Notes: a model not told the origin generated them from the letters alone. A DNA stretch of 64,000 nt from Arctopsyche grandis (GCF_051622035.1 NC_135360.1:13692001-13756000), one strand, 5' to 3'. Positions 14,901 to 25,784 are shown, numbered from the stretch's first letter. Made by a program: numbers and translations.

Positions 14901-17900
14901 CAGTGTTACCTAATATTGATTTTCTTTATCATTAGTCAAATAACGAGTACTAATAGGTAATCTTTCATGCGTATATGGAGGCAGATACATATGTATGTAG
15001 GATAATAATCTAAAATACATTTTGTAACTTTATTTACATATTTTTGTAGTAAAATAATAATAAATTTCAGTTAAATGAAAAATTCTAAAAATTTATATTT
15101 TGAAAGTTTGCCAATATATTTCTATCGACAATATGTCTACGTAATTTAAGGGGAAGTGTCTACGAAAGTTTGTCTGTGTGAAAAAGTGTTAAACAAATAA
15201 AAAGAAGAAAACAATATATCAAAGTAAAACTTCTATTTCGGTTGGTCCGTAACTCCAAACTTGTCAAGTCCTTATCTACACTTATTAAAGTTTCACTTTG
15301 ATAAAAAACAAACAATGGAACAATAAATTGTATTTAATATATAATTTCGAAACAGACTTTGCATATATGTATGTATGTAACATTGGTTGGTTGGGTGGGT
15401 GGGAACACAAAATTCGATTAATTTTTTGTTCGAATCATTGGCGCCGATTCGATTTTTTTCGATTCAAAGGATTCGAAGTCCCAAAAGGGGCCCCGCCAGG
15501 AGCACAGCCCCGTGGGGTGCCGCAGGGGGCGCAGCCGCCGGATTCTGGCATATACATATAAATTTCAAAATAGACTTAATATATTTTTCATATTTTTGTT
15601 TTTTTTTATTATTATTATTTTTTTTTATTGTATTGTTATTTTTTATTATTTTATTTTTTTGCTTTTTGTAATTATTTTACTTTATATTACAAATACCGAG
15701 CGAAGCCGGGTAATACAGCTAGTACTAATATAAATGGAAGTGATTTTTGTGTAGTTCAAATTTCAATATAATACATACATTTGATAATATATATAACTAT
15801 ATAAAATTATTATAATCGCATGAGACTCAATTTCATATTTTATTAAAAATTGTCGTAAATCGTAGCATCTAATATATACATAATTTCGAAAGAGACTTTG
15901 TAAGGTTGTAAGGTTTGGTTGGGAGCTTCAAAAACAAATCAAAGTTTCTATGACGATGGTTGAATATTTTTTTTTCCGATTCAAATAATAAAAAAACAAA
16001 TTTTTACTATTAGATTAACCATGTTTGAGCGGTTTATATTACAAATACTGAGTGAATCCGGGTAAAACGATTAGCAATTTATATAATAATCCACTTATTA
16101 GGGTCGAAACCCACTAGCGCGACGAGTCGCGCGCGATGAGTCACGCTAGTGGGCTTAAAGCGCGACTTGACACGACTAAAACGTAATTAGTATCAAAATG
16201 GAATTCGAAGAGATAGCAGCTGTTATTTTATTACATTCGTCTTCGCAAAAAAGCAAAAGCGAAATACTGAGTTCATCCCATATTTGTAGAACGTCCTATA
16301 AAATGTGCTTTCGTAATGCTTTACGAAGATTTATGCAAACACGAAGAGAAGTTTTACAATTATTTCAGGATCACCGTTAATGATGAATTACTTTCGCTTA
16401 TTTTCGGATAAATAAAGTGTGTATGTACATACATACATATGTCATAAACTTCAACCACGCGAGATACGCCGCGACAAGTCGCGCGCGACTAGTCGCGCTA
16501 TTGAGTTTTGACCCTTAGATGCGTGTGTATGGTCAATTGAAAAAATAAAATAAAATATGTATAGTATACTTATAATTTACATTTCCATTGAAAAATAATC
16601 CTCTTTCGTACAGCATGGGTCGTATCAGCAATTGTTTTTCTTTTTTTGCAATTAGGTATTCTAATGAATTCGCATTTCTCCCTTGCAATATTTCGTTGAA
16701 TATACATTTAATAGCATTAAAGTAAAATATTCAAATTTTCTATTATAAAAGCCTGAAAGCTGAAAATCTACATAACCGGAAAATAACAGCGACTTTCCTA
16801 AATATGTATGTATATATTGTATGTTCATATATGTATACATATATGAATAAATTTTACCACTTTTCTTCATTTCGAGGAATATTTTGCAAAACATTAAATA
16901 TAATATTTTGCGTTCAACAATATTTAAAAAAGTAATGGTGGCCTGTAATACGTTTATTCTGCTTTTCCGAGATTCTGGACATATTGAATTTAAAGAAGTG
17001 ATAGCAATTTGTGAATCATTTTTTTCAAACAGAAATCATTTTTTTAGAACTTGAAATTGGACTTCCGCCACTTTCAAATATAACGGCTCATACTATAACG
17101 AATCTAAATCAAATGCTACATTCATAAACAAAATTTAATTTAACTTTAAACACACCTGTGTATGTACATATACATACCAATTACCAATTGGACGTAGTTG
17201 TGCCTAGTGCAAATTTTATGAAATTCACAATGCTATGGATATTTTTTTACAATATAAATTAAATTATGATATGATAAACTTAAGCTATTGCATATTGAAT
17301 ATCTACATACATTGTATGTATGTGATGTATTTAAATATAAAAAAATACTATTGGGCATGCGTGTCTTTTTCAGTACATATCGAAATACATTGTATTATAG
17401 ATGCAATGTGTAAATCTTGTTTGGTGTGTAACGTTTTAATCAATTGGAGAAGTTCGTACGTACATACATACATATGTATGTACCTATAATCAATCTATGA
17501 GTATCGTCTTTCGAGTAGGTTCCATGCTCGTTTTTATTTCCCTGACCAAATATCGATTTTTTTATCATAAATATATATAAAGATTTTGTGTTTTATTATT
17601 AAAAATGAATACGTTATCTGTTCAGTTGATCAAAATCAAATTCTAAACGCTACAATAGCAATTCTGAAATCAATATCATTTTTTGGGACGAGGCTTGGCT
17701 TTTGATTTTTGATTTTTAAATGCTTTTTATTATTACGAAATTATGTTCACAATACATCTTATATCTATTTTAATAGCTACTGATCTACTGATCATTTTCT
17801 ATTTTACAATTTAATTTAATTTGGTTAGTAATCATAGTATTATATTATTCTAATGTTAATCTACAGCATAATAGGAAAAAGAGCTCAAAAATCTATTTAC

Positions 17901-18741
17901 AATCCTTATAAATGTTCATAATACATCTAATACATAATATTAATTAAAGACTCTCTTAAGTCGATGACCTAAAGCAGATTGTGTTTAGGTAATCTGTGGG
18001 GACGAGCTTTAGAAGTTTATTATCGCTCCAGTATTTATTGCTACACGATATAAACCGAAAACCTGTACACAAATACACAGATATAAATTTGAATTAATCA
18101 AATTTTTGTACACTTTGAATGGATTGCTTTATTTGTACTGTTGCCTCGTGGGAAATGTCCATAGCTAGCGTTAATACTGTTACGTATACTAAAATAAGAG
18201 GTTAGTAAAGAGCCGCCGGTTAAGTGCCATCGGATTAAGCCGAGGCGCATACCTGATACTGTGCGACCGTTATAATTGGTTTCGGGGAATATCGGCAAAC
18301 TAAGTGCTGTCGGCTAAGCAATGAATACGGCGATAACGGTACTCTGTCGCATTCCCATGTAGTTCTCAGAATTGACCCATACCGTGGGTCCGAATGTCGT
18401 GGGAATACATATAGTACGTGACCATAACAATAGGTAAACAAATTAGACGTCGAAGATGTCCTGAGAGATCTATCCCTTATGAGGCGATACTTAGGCGATA
18501 TCAAGACATTCTGGTCTGAGCACTGCAAGTGTGTGTATCTCTTTAATCATCAATAAATGCTGTGAAACGACTTTGGTCTTTTACTTGGATCCTCCACCCA
18601 CCCCTACGCAACAATACATTAGATTTCTGTACATCACTTTATATACTTATATGTATACATATTCCGAATTTGTATCTACCTATACCTACTCAGATTCAAA
18701 TCTCGATTCGAAACGAAAATTCGATTTTTATATTTACGAAT

Positions 18742-18774
<33 letters not shown>

Positions 18775-21440
18775 TAGTTTTGGACCATTGTGGCATTACA
18801 GGAAGAACCTAATGCGCCACAATGGCCTACATTTGAAAAATATATAAAAACATGATATAAAAACAAGTAAACTGTAAATAAAGGAAAAAAGCAAAAGCAG
18901 AAAACATGGTAAAATAAAATTACAAAAAAAGTAACAAAAGGAAAATAATACATCATTCAGAGAGAAAAAAAAAAAATAACAAAAGTGTAAAAATTAAAAA
19001 TAAAATCCATAAATCCCATTCTTTGTTTACACTGATCAAAATTAAAATAGTATATAAAAATGTACAAAAGAGAAAGAAAAAATAAAATAAAATAAAACAA
19101 AAATACTATTAAAGAGTCACAGTTTGCTATATAAGAAGAGCAATATTTAATTATTTCCATTTTGAAATGAATTAAATTCTGCTAATAAAATAAAATTGAT
19201 AATTCCGGATAATAAGAGACGTACGTACATACAATTTATGTATATGTATGTACATATGTATGCGTGTACGTATTGAACGAATAAGGTCTGGCCCTGATCG
19301 ATGCTGTTCAAATCCACTGGCTACGAATTGTTATTCTAGGGTAGGCCCGATTAAATGTTACGATGGCAACGGGAGAAATCGCGATGAATACAAGATTATC
19401 CCCTTATAATGCTATATAATTCTCGCCGCGTTTTCATAAAATAATATCGGAGAATTTCCAAACGCCTTGCTTAATATATCGGATAAAGGGCGTTGCTAAA
19501 ATTTTCCTCTTACGTTTCTCGTAAATTCTACGAAATACATAAGTTGTCACTCTATATAGTCTGTTAGATTTTATTATAAAACATCATTTTATCGTCGTAA
19601 TAAAATGGTCGTGTAATGAAAAAACTAGGGCTACCAAATTCTTCGGAACAATTTTGTGAAAATAAAGGTAAATACGTGTTTTATTTAAATTGCTAATAAA
19701 GGACTAAAAATTAAAATCAACCAAACCATAACATTTTAATAATAAAAGCAATAATTCTCTGTTATTAAAGTTGCATAGTGAGAAAATTGAAGATTTTTTC
19801 CATAGCTGTTAGTTTTGTGAAAGTGAATGAAGCTTATTATTTGGCCTTCGAAGAACTTTTAGCAATGGCGTAACTACTATGAAACGGAGGCAGTTAATAT
19901 TGTAAATTGTACATATTAGTTGAGCAAAAGAGTGTAGCGCGAATCACTGGAACTCTCTGGATCGACTGGTCGACTGGTGGTTGAATGGTAAACGGACTAC
20001 TAGTCATATGTGAACCAGTCACAGGACAACCGGTCGCTCTAGATCGGTCACACGTGATCACCCGTCACACTAAAACTGGTCACGAGAAAACTGGTCACAC
20101 CCTAAAATCGGTCACGAGAAAACTGGTTGACCGATTTTAGGGTGTGACCAGTTTAAGTGTGACGGGTGATCACGTGTGACCGTTTGTCCTGTGACCGGTT
20201 CACATTTGACTAGTAATCACCGAACCGATTGAATAGGAATTCTGCTGAGCGAGAAAAACATCGGGCGCATAGGAATTGTCATGGCGCGTGCGAAGGTCTT
20301 TTATTCTACATTTTTTGTGGACATCACTTTCGACAATTCGTTCAAAAGTCGTTTGATGAATAATGATTCCCTACATGTCGCAAAAGTGGTCGTACATACA
20401 TGTATGTTAAAATAGAAATTATAGCACGTATGCAATTAACTTACAAATTTGCAAAAAATATATTTAGGAAAAATAAATTAACAGTAAGTAAAAGTTTTAT
20501 ATTTTTATTTTAAAATATATATTTTATTTACATTTAAAAGTAGAGGGGTGCGCTCCGTTTCGCAAAAGAAGTGGTGTAGTAGGGCTATTCCCGCCCTACT
20601 ACACCACTGTTAATAAACATAGGAAAATCAATTCACACTTTCTATATTAAGTATGAATGTATTTAAAAATCAAAATACAATTGTATGGAAAGCCAGCTCT
20701 CTGCAGAGTATGTATGCGGATTATTATTATTTTTCACTAGTGTAGAATACAAATTCTGTCACTAGTGTAGAATACAAATTCAAGACTAAAATTCTATGTA
20801 TGTACATATAGTACATACATAGAAGAAATTCAATTAAATGTCTCAATCCAGACTTAATAAACTTGCAATATTAACTATGATCATAAAGAAGTTCAGAAAT
20901 TTCTTTAAAATATGTGATCGCAGAATTTGTAAATTTAGAAGTGAGTACATTTCAAAGTCCATTTATTAAAAAAATGGACTTCGAATTCTGCATGCGGGCC
21001 AAAATTTTCAGATACTGATTTTTGGGATTTTTGTCACTACGCAGGGCGGTCATACATACCTGAAGACGACATAGAGTACCTACCCAAATGATCAAAAAAA
21101 GGGTAGAGGAAACACTACTCAATAATGAGTTACTATTCTTTAACTTAAAAAAAAAGCACTCAACGACCTGAGTTTGACATACAGAACGCAAGAATACTAT
21201 GAATCTTCTACTCTTTCCACTAACTGATACCTCTCATACATAAGATTTTAAGCTTTAGACGACAGTAATTTCATTAAACCTTTTCTAAATCTACTCGAGA
21301 TACAAGTTATGACGCTACATGTGCTTGCGTCGTTTCATCTCGAATATTTATCATACTACTCGAAGCTTTGTATTGTAGATCCGTGCAAAATTTGCTTGAA
21401 TCTACGTGAAACTACGTGTACATATGTATTATATATGTAC

Positions 21441-21500
<60 letters not shown>

Positions 21501-24500
21501 AAATATTGGCTCGTATTTTTCCGCGAAAAGTAGCACTATATTATCATTTCCCCGCGAGGAAACACAGAAAATTCCGATCGAGAAAGAGCCGGAATATCTT
21601 AAGGTCTGTTTTCATTTTTGGCGACAGCAACAAGTCGCACAATAAATCTCCCTTTATTTCATCCCCATTCCATAACCATGTTTACATACATTGCAACTAT
21701 AATATGCCATAGTACTGACTACTTTAGTCGCAGTGTCAAAATAATATGGTATGGAATAAGGGAAGATTTATTGCTCGGTTAAGAGCTGTCGTTGTCGTCT
21801 GAAACAATAAACTTTAAATTGACTAATAGGAATTGCATAAATTTCTCCCCACTGCCAAGCTAAAAACGTCGAGCTGTTGACGGTTTCAATATTGCAAAGT
21901 TACTTCGAAAAGCGTTTATGTACATAGTTTCAGCCAGCTTCAGGAGATTATAGTGTGAAACTGTGGCGTGAGGATACCTCACAAAATGAATAACCAACTA
22001 CTGAATAATTTAACATAATGAACATATGTATATATGTACAGTGGTGTGCCGTGGAAATCTCCCTGTTTTTGTCGCACAGCCTTACATATGTGTGCGCGAG
22101 TAGGATACAAGGGGGTTAGATGACATGATATCGAGTCACCTTGTATCCTGTTTTGCACACACGTTAGCAGTGCAGCGTGATAAAAACACACATATTTCCA
22201 CGACACGCTACTGATATATACATATATGTATATTCAGGGGCGCCTCGTCTTTAAGGACAACTGGGGCAGTGCCCCATACATACTATTTCTGCCCCATACA
22301 TACAAGTATGTATTTTCTTATCCCGCTTACCACGCGGTAAGCGGATCCGATTCGTAATTCAGTTTGGAGTAGTCGTTTATCTGCCGTGGTCCCGTGGTTG
22401 CCAGTTTCAGCTTATTTGCTTCTCTGGCACTAGCAAATAATAGGGAAAGAAAAAGATTCATATTTCCGTATACATCAGGTCGCTTTTAGTGGGTTCCGTT
22501 AAAGTCTCTTGGGGCAGAATACGCCAGCCCCGACTGTCTATTATCTCTGTAAGTTTCGTAAACTACTTGACACCGCCAACTTTTTTTAACTTTTCAACTA
22601 TATTTTTCAAGGTATACTTAAATTATCAATCAAAATAATTCAATTCTTTCATTTTTATCATTAAATATTTTTTTATAAATCACATTGTTGCATTTTATTA
22701 GATCATGTAATGAACGGAATCGATAATTTGTTAAAAAAAACTCATTTTCCTTGCATAAAATGTTACTTAAAATGTATCAAGTTCATTTTTTGAAAAATAG
22801 ACTAGAAAATAGACTTTAGATTCCTCGTGCCCCACCTGTTTTTTAAGCCACGAGCCACGCCTGCGTATATATGTATGTAAAAAAAATAATAAAGGTTACA
22901 GTTCATTACATAAAATGTCCTGTCATAGATATTTGGAAGATAATTGAATTCAAAATTTAAAAAAAAAGAGGACACCTATAAGGGGAGGTACCATTTTCGG
23001 TCATTTTAAAAATTTGAAAAAAATTAACGTCGTGTCGATAAGAATTACAGTAACCGATATTAAGTTTCAGTTCGATAGAACCAACGGTGTTCAAAAAATC
23101 CCCAAAATTCACAGACACACACACACATTTTTTCTAGATCATGAAAACGTGATGAGTAATCGATTCTGAGTTCGAATCAGTCAAAATCTCGAGTTCGAAT
23201 TTTCGCATGATCACAAAACATCATCTATTGTTACTACGTACATAGATAAAGTAAAAAACACAGAGAAAAAAAATCACAGGATGAATGATTCAATAAAGTC
23301 GCTCTATTTATAAAGGCCCATCCTTACTCAAAGGAAATGATGCGCATGTTAGAATCGTATATATAGTACCTATACTAACCATTGCTTTTGCGCACCTTTG
23401 GAAGAATGAGGTGGGCTATCGTAAATAGAACGACCACTATATACGAAATTAAGAGTTGAAATTTACCTTGGCAACTTTATGCAACAACGCGGTGGTTGAC
23501 GATGTCTTAAAGAGTCCCAAAGCTCTTCTCCGCAATCCCTGGCCAAGACAAGCCTCTACGGATGCACAGAGGGCTGTAACTGCACAGGAATCTTCACGTA
23601 CTCCACGTCTCGTCACAGCCTCCTCCATCACCTGTTTCACCTCACGTTTCACCGTGGCGATCAGCCTATCCTTCAACTCGGTGCAGCTCCCCGTATCTAT
23701 ACATTTACAGGAGAAAGCGGTAATTAAATTTAATTAGTACTCACAAAATATCCAAAATAGTTTGTAAACATCGAAAGGCAAAGGTGGTAATCTACACCGA
23801 GCGCTCGGTTTACGAGTACAGGCAATCAATCAAATTCTATTCCATACATCACCAACAGTACCGCAATCAATAAATTGATCCTAAAATCAAATTAAATTGA
23901 AACTAATTGATTTTCTCAATCCACGAGATTTTATTTAGAGCGAATAGCTTATGTTTAATGAAATCTATATTCAAACATGAGCAACTTTTTTATGTACATA
24001 AAAACCAACAGCCCCTCTGTCGAAAATTTCATTTCATTAAAAGTTTCGTTCATAAAATTTGATATTAAATTTTATCATTAGTGGCCTTCATAAAATTAAT
24101 TTTATATGAACGTTTTTATAGATTTACCAGTGCTGTGCCCGATGAAATATCATCGCATGGGTGTTGGCATATTAAATTATTAAATAAAATAAATGTGTCG
24201 GTCCTGTATTCGATCCGCACGCGGTCGAATTTTTTTCAAATATCTTTTTAAAATATTGTTACGTATACTAAAAAGAGCCGCCGGTTAGTTGCAATCGGAT
24301 TAGGCCGGGTAGCATCCCAGAGACTGTGTGACCGTTATAATTGGTTTCAAGGATTATCTCTAGACTAAGTGCTGTCAGCTAAACAATGATTGCACTTAGC
24401 GGCGATAGCGATACTCGGTCGCATTCCCGTGGAGTTCTTAGAACTAATAACGCCAAAGCGTGGGACTGCACATCCGAGTACGTGACCATGACAATAGGTA

Positions 24501-25784
24501 AACAAATCATACGTCGAAGATGTCCTGAGAGACCTGCCCCTTGTAAGGCGGTACTTAGGCGATATCAAGACATTCTGGACGGAACACTGCCAGTGTGTGT
24601 ATCACCTTATTCATCAATAAATGCTGTGAAACGACTTTGGCCTTTTACTTGGATCCTCCACCCACCCCTACGCAACAATATATTTAATTTAATAATTATA
24701 TTTGATTGTTTAATATGAAAAAAAAATGGTAAAAACTACCCACCTACCTAGAAACTACCTACCTAGCTACCTTTAATAGAAAAAAAATATTAATTAATTA
24801 AATAAATTTTCAATAGATGGCACTAAATGACTTGGCGCCGTTTCCTCTTGGCGCCGTCTATTAGCCTAAAGGAAACATTGGTAGCAAATTGTATATATAG
24901 AAGTTTTTTTCTTTTGTTATTATATTCGTACGTTTTGTTGGCAGTGGTTTAGCCGTGACGTACATATGTGTGTCGAATCGAAACGAAATTATAGTATCGC
25001 GATATTATATATACATAGATATATATGATTATAATAATATTCTGGATAGTGCATAGAGTTTTATAATATATAAACATAAAGGAAAATAGGCTTGTATTGT
25101 GATGAATTTCAAAACCATATTTAATTTATACAATACATACATACATACATTTTGTTCTTTTTAAAGATAAAGTTTAATCAAAGAAAGAAAAATATATTAA
25201 TGATTTTTCTCAGTGGTATGTACATATGTATGTCGTTGAAAATACAAACGAAACAAAGATTTAATTTAATTGAAAAAAAAGTAGTATGCATTAGGGATGG
25301 TTATGTTTGTATACTTGTTGATGCAATCGAATTTTTGCGTAAGAAATTTCATTTTCATTGTGTATTTGTATACGATAATTTACATCGAATTTCCAAGCAT
25401 TTCTAGCAAATAATGGGAGGTAATATTGGAAGCGATACTACGAACGTAATTAATTCGCCCACATGAAAACAGATGTTATTGTAAATTGGCTGAGGGCGGG
25501 CGTGAAAAACCTCACCGAAACCGACATTTCGCATTCATGGGTCTCATGTATGTATACAAAATTAGTTGGTATATATATAGGCAGTGTGCAATATCATATA
25601 TGTAAGCTTAAAAATATTCAATAAATAAAATGCTTGAAATCATTCAGACATATTAAAAAATCGCCCTTGAAATTTTCACACAATTCGTGGGCTTTTCATG
25701 TCATATTTTTGTGCGTTATCTAACTGCAATTTCATTATTGTGTAGTAGCATGGGAATTTAATTACCTCCTTGCTGTGACGCCAT
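5945..25784 (-). CDS. SGSM1: SGSM1/2-type RUN and TBC domain RabGAP
   Basis: Small G-protein signalling modulator: a cytosolic Rab GTPase-activating protein with an N-terminal RUN region and a C-terminal TBC domain. Coding blocks: 25784-25766, 23696-23467, 12644-12466, 12369-12150, 11879-11759, 11654-11530, 11452-11328, 11134-11045, 10751-10612, 10535-10438, 10350-10173, 10086-9926, 9839-9683, 9102-8943, 8619-8442, 8362-7921, 7256-7087, 7003-6879, 6787-6608, 6513-6387, 6315-6165, 6033-5945. They join in phase to 3465 nt, 1154 residues. The start MASQQG fits the phase of block 2. RUN landmarks are [13 protein letters not shown] and [11 protein letters not shown]; the family linker includes [18 protein letters not shown] and [15 protein letters not shown] arginine and glutamine fingers are IDKDVQR (about 945-951) and YMQGMCD (about 983-989). 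An acidic insert (about 728-930) splits the TBC. The donor after 8442 (GTTATT) is weak. SGSM1 versus SGSM2 is undecided. Confidence 0.93.
9216..9605. mobile_element. Foldback element, Mutator-like, copy 1
   Basis: This 390-bp element is almost entirely two long inverted arms. It opens GGGTCTACCTCACGGGCC and closes with the complement GGCCCGTGAGGTAGACCC. The arms contain a run of GATCGAAA/TTTCGATC words and an inner block CAACAGGAACAAGAGGAACA; the centre is GC-rich CTGCGCGCGCAC. The flanks carry a perfect 9-bp duplication ATAATAATC (9207-9215 and 9606-9614). A 9-bp target duplication with long arms is typical of Mutator-like (MULE) foldbacks. It lies in the SGSM intron between blocks 9839-9683 and 9102-8943. 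No coding capacity. Confidence 0.85.
13264..13633. mobile_element. TIR element with 45-bp inverted arms
   Basis: The arms are 13264-13308 (GGTGCAAATGATCGAAAAGC...) and 13589-13633 (...GCTTTTCGATCGTTTGCACC), complementary over about 45 bases with two visible mismatches. They enclose about 280 bp of non-coding sequence. No convincing target duplication was found, so the superfamily is open. It ends 28 bp before foldback copy 2. Confidence 0.6.
13662..14025. mobile_element. Foldback element, Mutator-like, copy 2
   Basis: This is the second copy of the foldback family at 9216-9605: same arm words (GATCGAAAATCGAAAGATC, CAACAGGAACAAGAGGAACA) and the same GC-rich CTGCGCGCGCAC centre. It opens GGGTCTACGTGACGAGCC and closes GGCTCGTCACGGAGACCG. 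The flanks carry a perfect 9-bp duplication AAAATATAG (13653-13661 and 14026-14034). One arm lacks a short block the other retains. Length is 364 bp. Open frames predicted on both strands here are mirror-image artefacts of the arms. Confidence 0.85.
14268..14402 (+). mobile_element. LTR fragment, 3' part, Ty3/gypsy-like
   Basis: This matches the 3' half of the LTR at 52538-52880: AAGGAGGTACACTTGGTGCA, then GACCTCCTGAATCATTCAAT, then AATAAATGCGGTGAAGGGAC. It is an incomplete, old, broken relic with no internal retroelement sequence attached. Confidence 0.6.
14436..14573. repeat. 86-bp direct duplication
   Basis: Two near-identical 52-bp units (14436-14487 and 14522-14573) share TCCACGATATACGATTCCAA and GGGGAGAAAGAGAGACGGA. 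They are spaced 86 bp apart. Each unit is itself bounded by CGTCTCT and AGAGACG, a short inverted pair. Confidence 0.8.
14645..14722 (+). mobile_element. RTE-like LINE 3' tail
   Basis: The phrase GGCCTCCATCCAGCAGTCGA, then TGGCGAATGGCTATAAATG and a GATGATGATGATGA run, resembles the 3' terminus of RTE-type LINEs, which end in short GAT-type repeats. Only the extreme tail is present. Confidence 0.45.
15330..15719 (+). mobile_element. Non-autonomous Helitron, copy 1
   Basis: The 5' end reads TTTAATATATAATTTCGAAA, then CAGACTTTG. The 3' end reads ACCGAGCGAAGCCGGGTAAT, then ACAGCTAG, flanked by T. The GC-rich hairpin just before a terminal CTAG is the Helitron hallmark. A GC-rich tract at 15480-15545 stands out from the AT-rich surroundings. 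There is no Rep/helicase coding; open frames here are spurious. Confidence 0.65.
15870..16073 (+). mobile_element. Non-autonomous Helitron, copy 2
   Basis: Begins with TC (TCTAATATATACATAATTTC), preceded by A, then GAAAGAGACTTTG. It ends TTACAAATACTGAGTGAATC, then CGGGTAAAACGATTAG. Both ends align with copy 1, and its terminal hairpin is decayed. Length is about 204 bp. Confidence 0.6.
16101..16514 (+). mobile_element. PIF/Harbinger element with TTA target duplication
   Basis: Terminal inverted repeats run GGGTCGAAACCCACTAGCGC... and ...ATTGAGTTTTGACCC, flanked by TTA at 16098-16100 and 16515-16517, the Harbinger target size and sequence. Inside each end lies a GC-rich block built from GCGCGACTAGTCGCGC-type palindromes. 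An ATG frame at 16198-16380 encodes 60 residues starting [12 protein letters not shown], possibly the N-terminus of the Harbinger nuclease; the catalytic part is gone. Length is 414 bp. Confidence 0.75.
16855..17090. repeat. TA-flanked MITE, family M1 copy B
   Basis: The right end ACTTTCAAATATAACGGCTCA, followed by TA, matches the family terminus. Interior phrases TTTTGCAAAACATTAAATAT and GTAATACGTTTATTCTGC match copies C and D. The left terminus is degraded, so the start is approximate. Confidence 0.7.
18178..18613 (+). mobile_element. Solo LTR, Ty3/gypsy-like, copy 1
   Basis: A 436-bp LTR opens TGTTACGTATACTAAAA and closes CACCCCTACGCAACA. It is flanked by the 4-bp duplication ATAC (18174-18177 and 18614-18617). 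It contains an AATAAA signal (ATCAATAAATGCTGTGAAAC). No internal retroelement coding is attached, so it is a solo LTR left by recombination. A sister copy lies at 24257-24677. Moderately old judging by divergence between copies. Confidence 0.8.
18770..19160 (-). mobile_element. LINE 3' end, CR1/Jockey-like
   Basis: On the minus strand the sequence passes through GTGGCGCATTAGGTTCTTCC and TGTAATGCCACAATGG and ends in an (AAAT)n tail, seen on the plus strand as (TTTA)n at 18745-18775. The upstream part is T-rich 3' untranslated-like sequence. The terminal segment resembles the tail of the SINE at 1240-1655. The upstream limit is approximate. Confidence 0.5.
19979..20226. repeat. Foldback repeat built from GGTCAC words
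   Basis: This large imperfect palindrome has inner arms 20088-20114 and 20128-20154, perfectly complementary over 27 bases around a 13-base loop. The outer arms continue through GGTCACACGTGATCACCCGT and its complement, out to GGTT...AACC. The left arm carries an extra direct copy of AAACTGGTCACGAG, so the arms differ in length. No coding, and no target duplication identified. Confidence 0.8.
20570..20608. repeat. 16-bp perfect hairpin
   Basis: AGTGGTGTAGTAGGGC (20570-20585) and its exact complement (20593-20608) are separated by 7 bases. It may be the extreme remnant of a TIR element with almost no interior left. Confidence 0.7.
20735..20782. repeat. Short tandem duplication
   Basis: CACTAGTGTAGAATACAAAT plus TC occurs twice in a row, about 25 bp apart. 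Confidence 0.8.
21443..21496. repeat. (TA)n microsatellite
   Basis: About 50 bp of TA repeat. From 20612 to here the sequence is otherwise unique and AT-rich, with no gene seen. Confidence 0.9.
21620..21797. mobile_element. Probable small TIR element
   Basis: The left segment CGACAGCAACAAGTCGC, then CAATAAATCTCCCTT, is mirrored by GGGAAGATTTATTGC, then GCTGTCGTTGTCG, giving diverged inverted ends around about 100 bp. No clear target duplication. Confidence 0.4.
22039..22213. mobile_element. hAT-type MITE
   Basis: Inverted termini CAGTGGTGTGCCGTGGAAAT and ATTTCCACGACACGCTACTG bound 175 bp of non-coding sequence, with an inner pair GTAGGATACAAGG / CCTTGTATCCTG. CAGTGG-type ends suggest hAT. 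The flanking octamers do not match cleanly. Confidence 0.6.
22235..22863. mobile_element. Non-autonomous hAT element
   Basis: Opens CAGGGGCGCCTCGTCTTTAA and closes TTAAGCCACGAGCCACGCCTG, imperfect inverted termini extending about 35 bp inward to GGGGCA/TGCCCC. Flanking octamers TGTATATT and CGTATATA agree at 6 of 8. No transposase coding is left in the 629 bp. Confidence 0.6.
22970..23250 (+). repeat. Interspersed-repeat-like segment
   Basis: GGGGAGGTACCATTTTCGGT, a (CA)n run near 23109 and TTCGAATCAGTCAAAATCTC look like the 3' untranslated part of a non-LTR element rather than unique DNA. I know of no other copy in the window, so this is impression only. Confidence 0.3.
24257..24677 (+). 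mobile_element. Solo LTR, Ty3/gypsy-like, copy 2
   Basis: A 421-bp sister of the LTR at 18178-18613: it opens TGTTACGTATACTAAAAAG, closes CACCCCTACGCAACA, and is flanked by the 4-bp duplication ATAT (24253-24256 and 24678-24681). It sits in SGSM intron 1. A fossil with no internal region. Confidence 0.8.

Larger units (their letters stand above)
12645..23466. other. SGSM intron 2, 10.8 kb, transposon-filled
   Basis: The blocks on either side join at phase 0, so this whole stretch is one intron. It contains most of the repeats listed between 13.2 and 23.2 kb. Apart from those, 12650-13250, 14730-15320, 17095-18170 and 19165-19975 are AT-rich sequence in which I saw no gene, RNA or bounded repeat. 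Confidence 0.85.

Noticed and set aside
15298-15671. Frames with [20 protein letters not shown]
   Set aside because: They read the GC-rich tract of a non-autonomous Helitron; collagen-like appearance is coincidental.
18531-18812. 93-codon plus-strand frame
   Set aside because: Spans the end of a solo LTR and the (TTTA)n tail of a LINE; no coherent protein.
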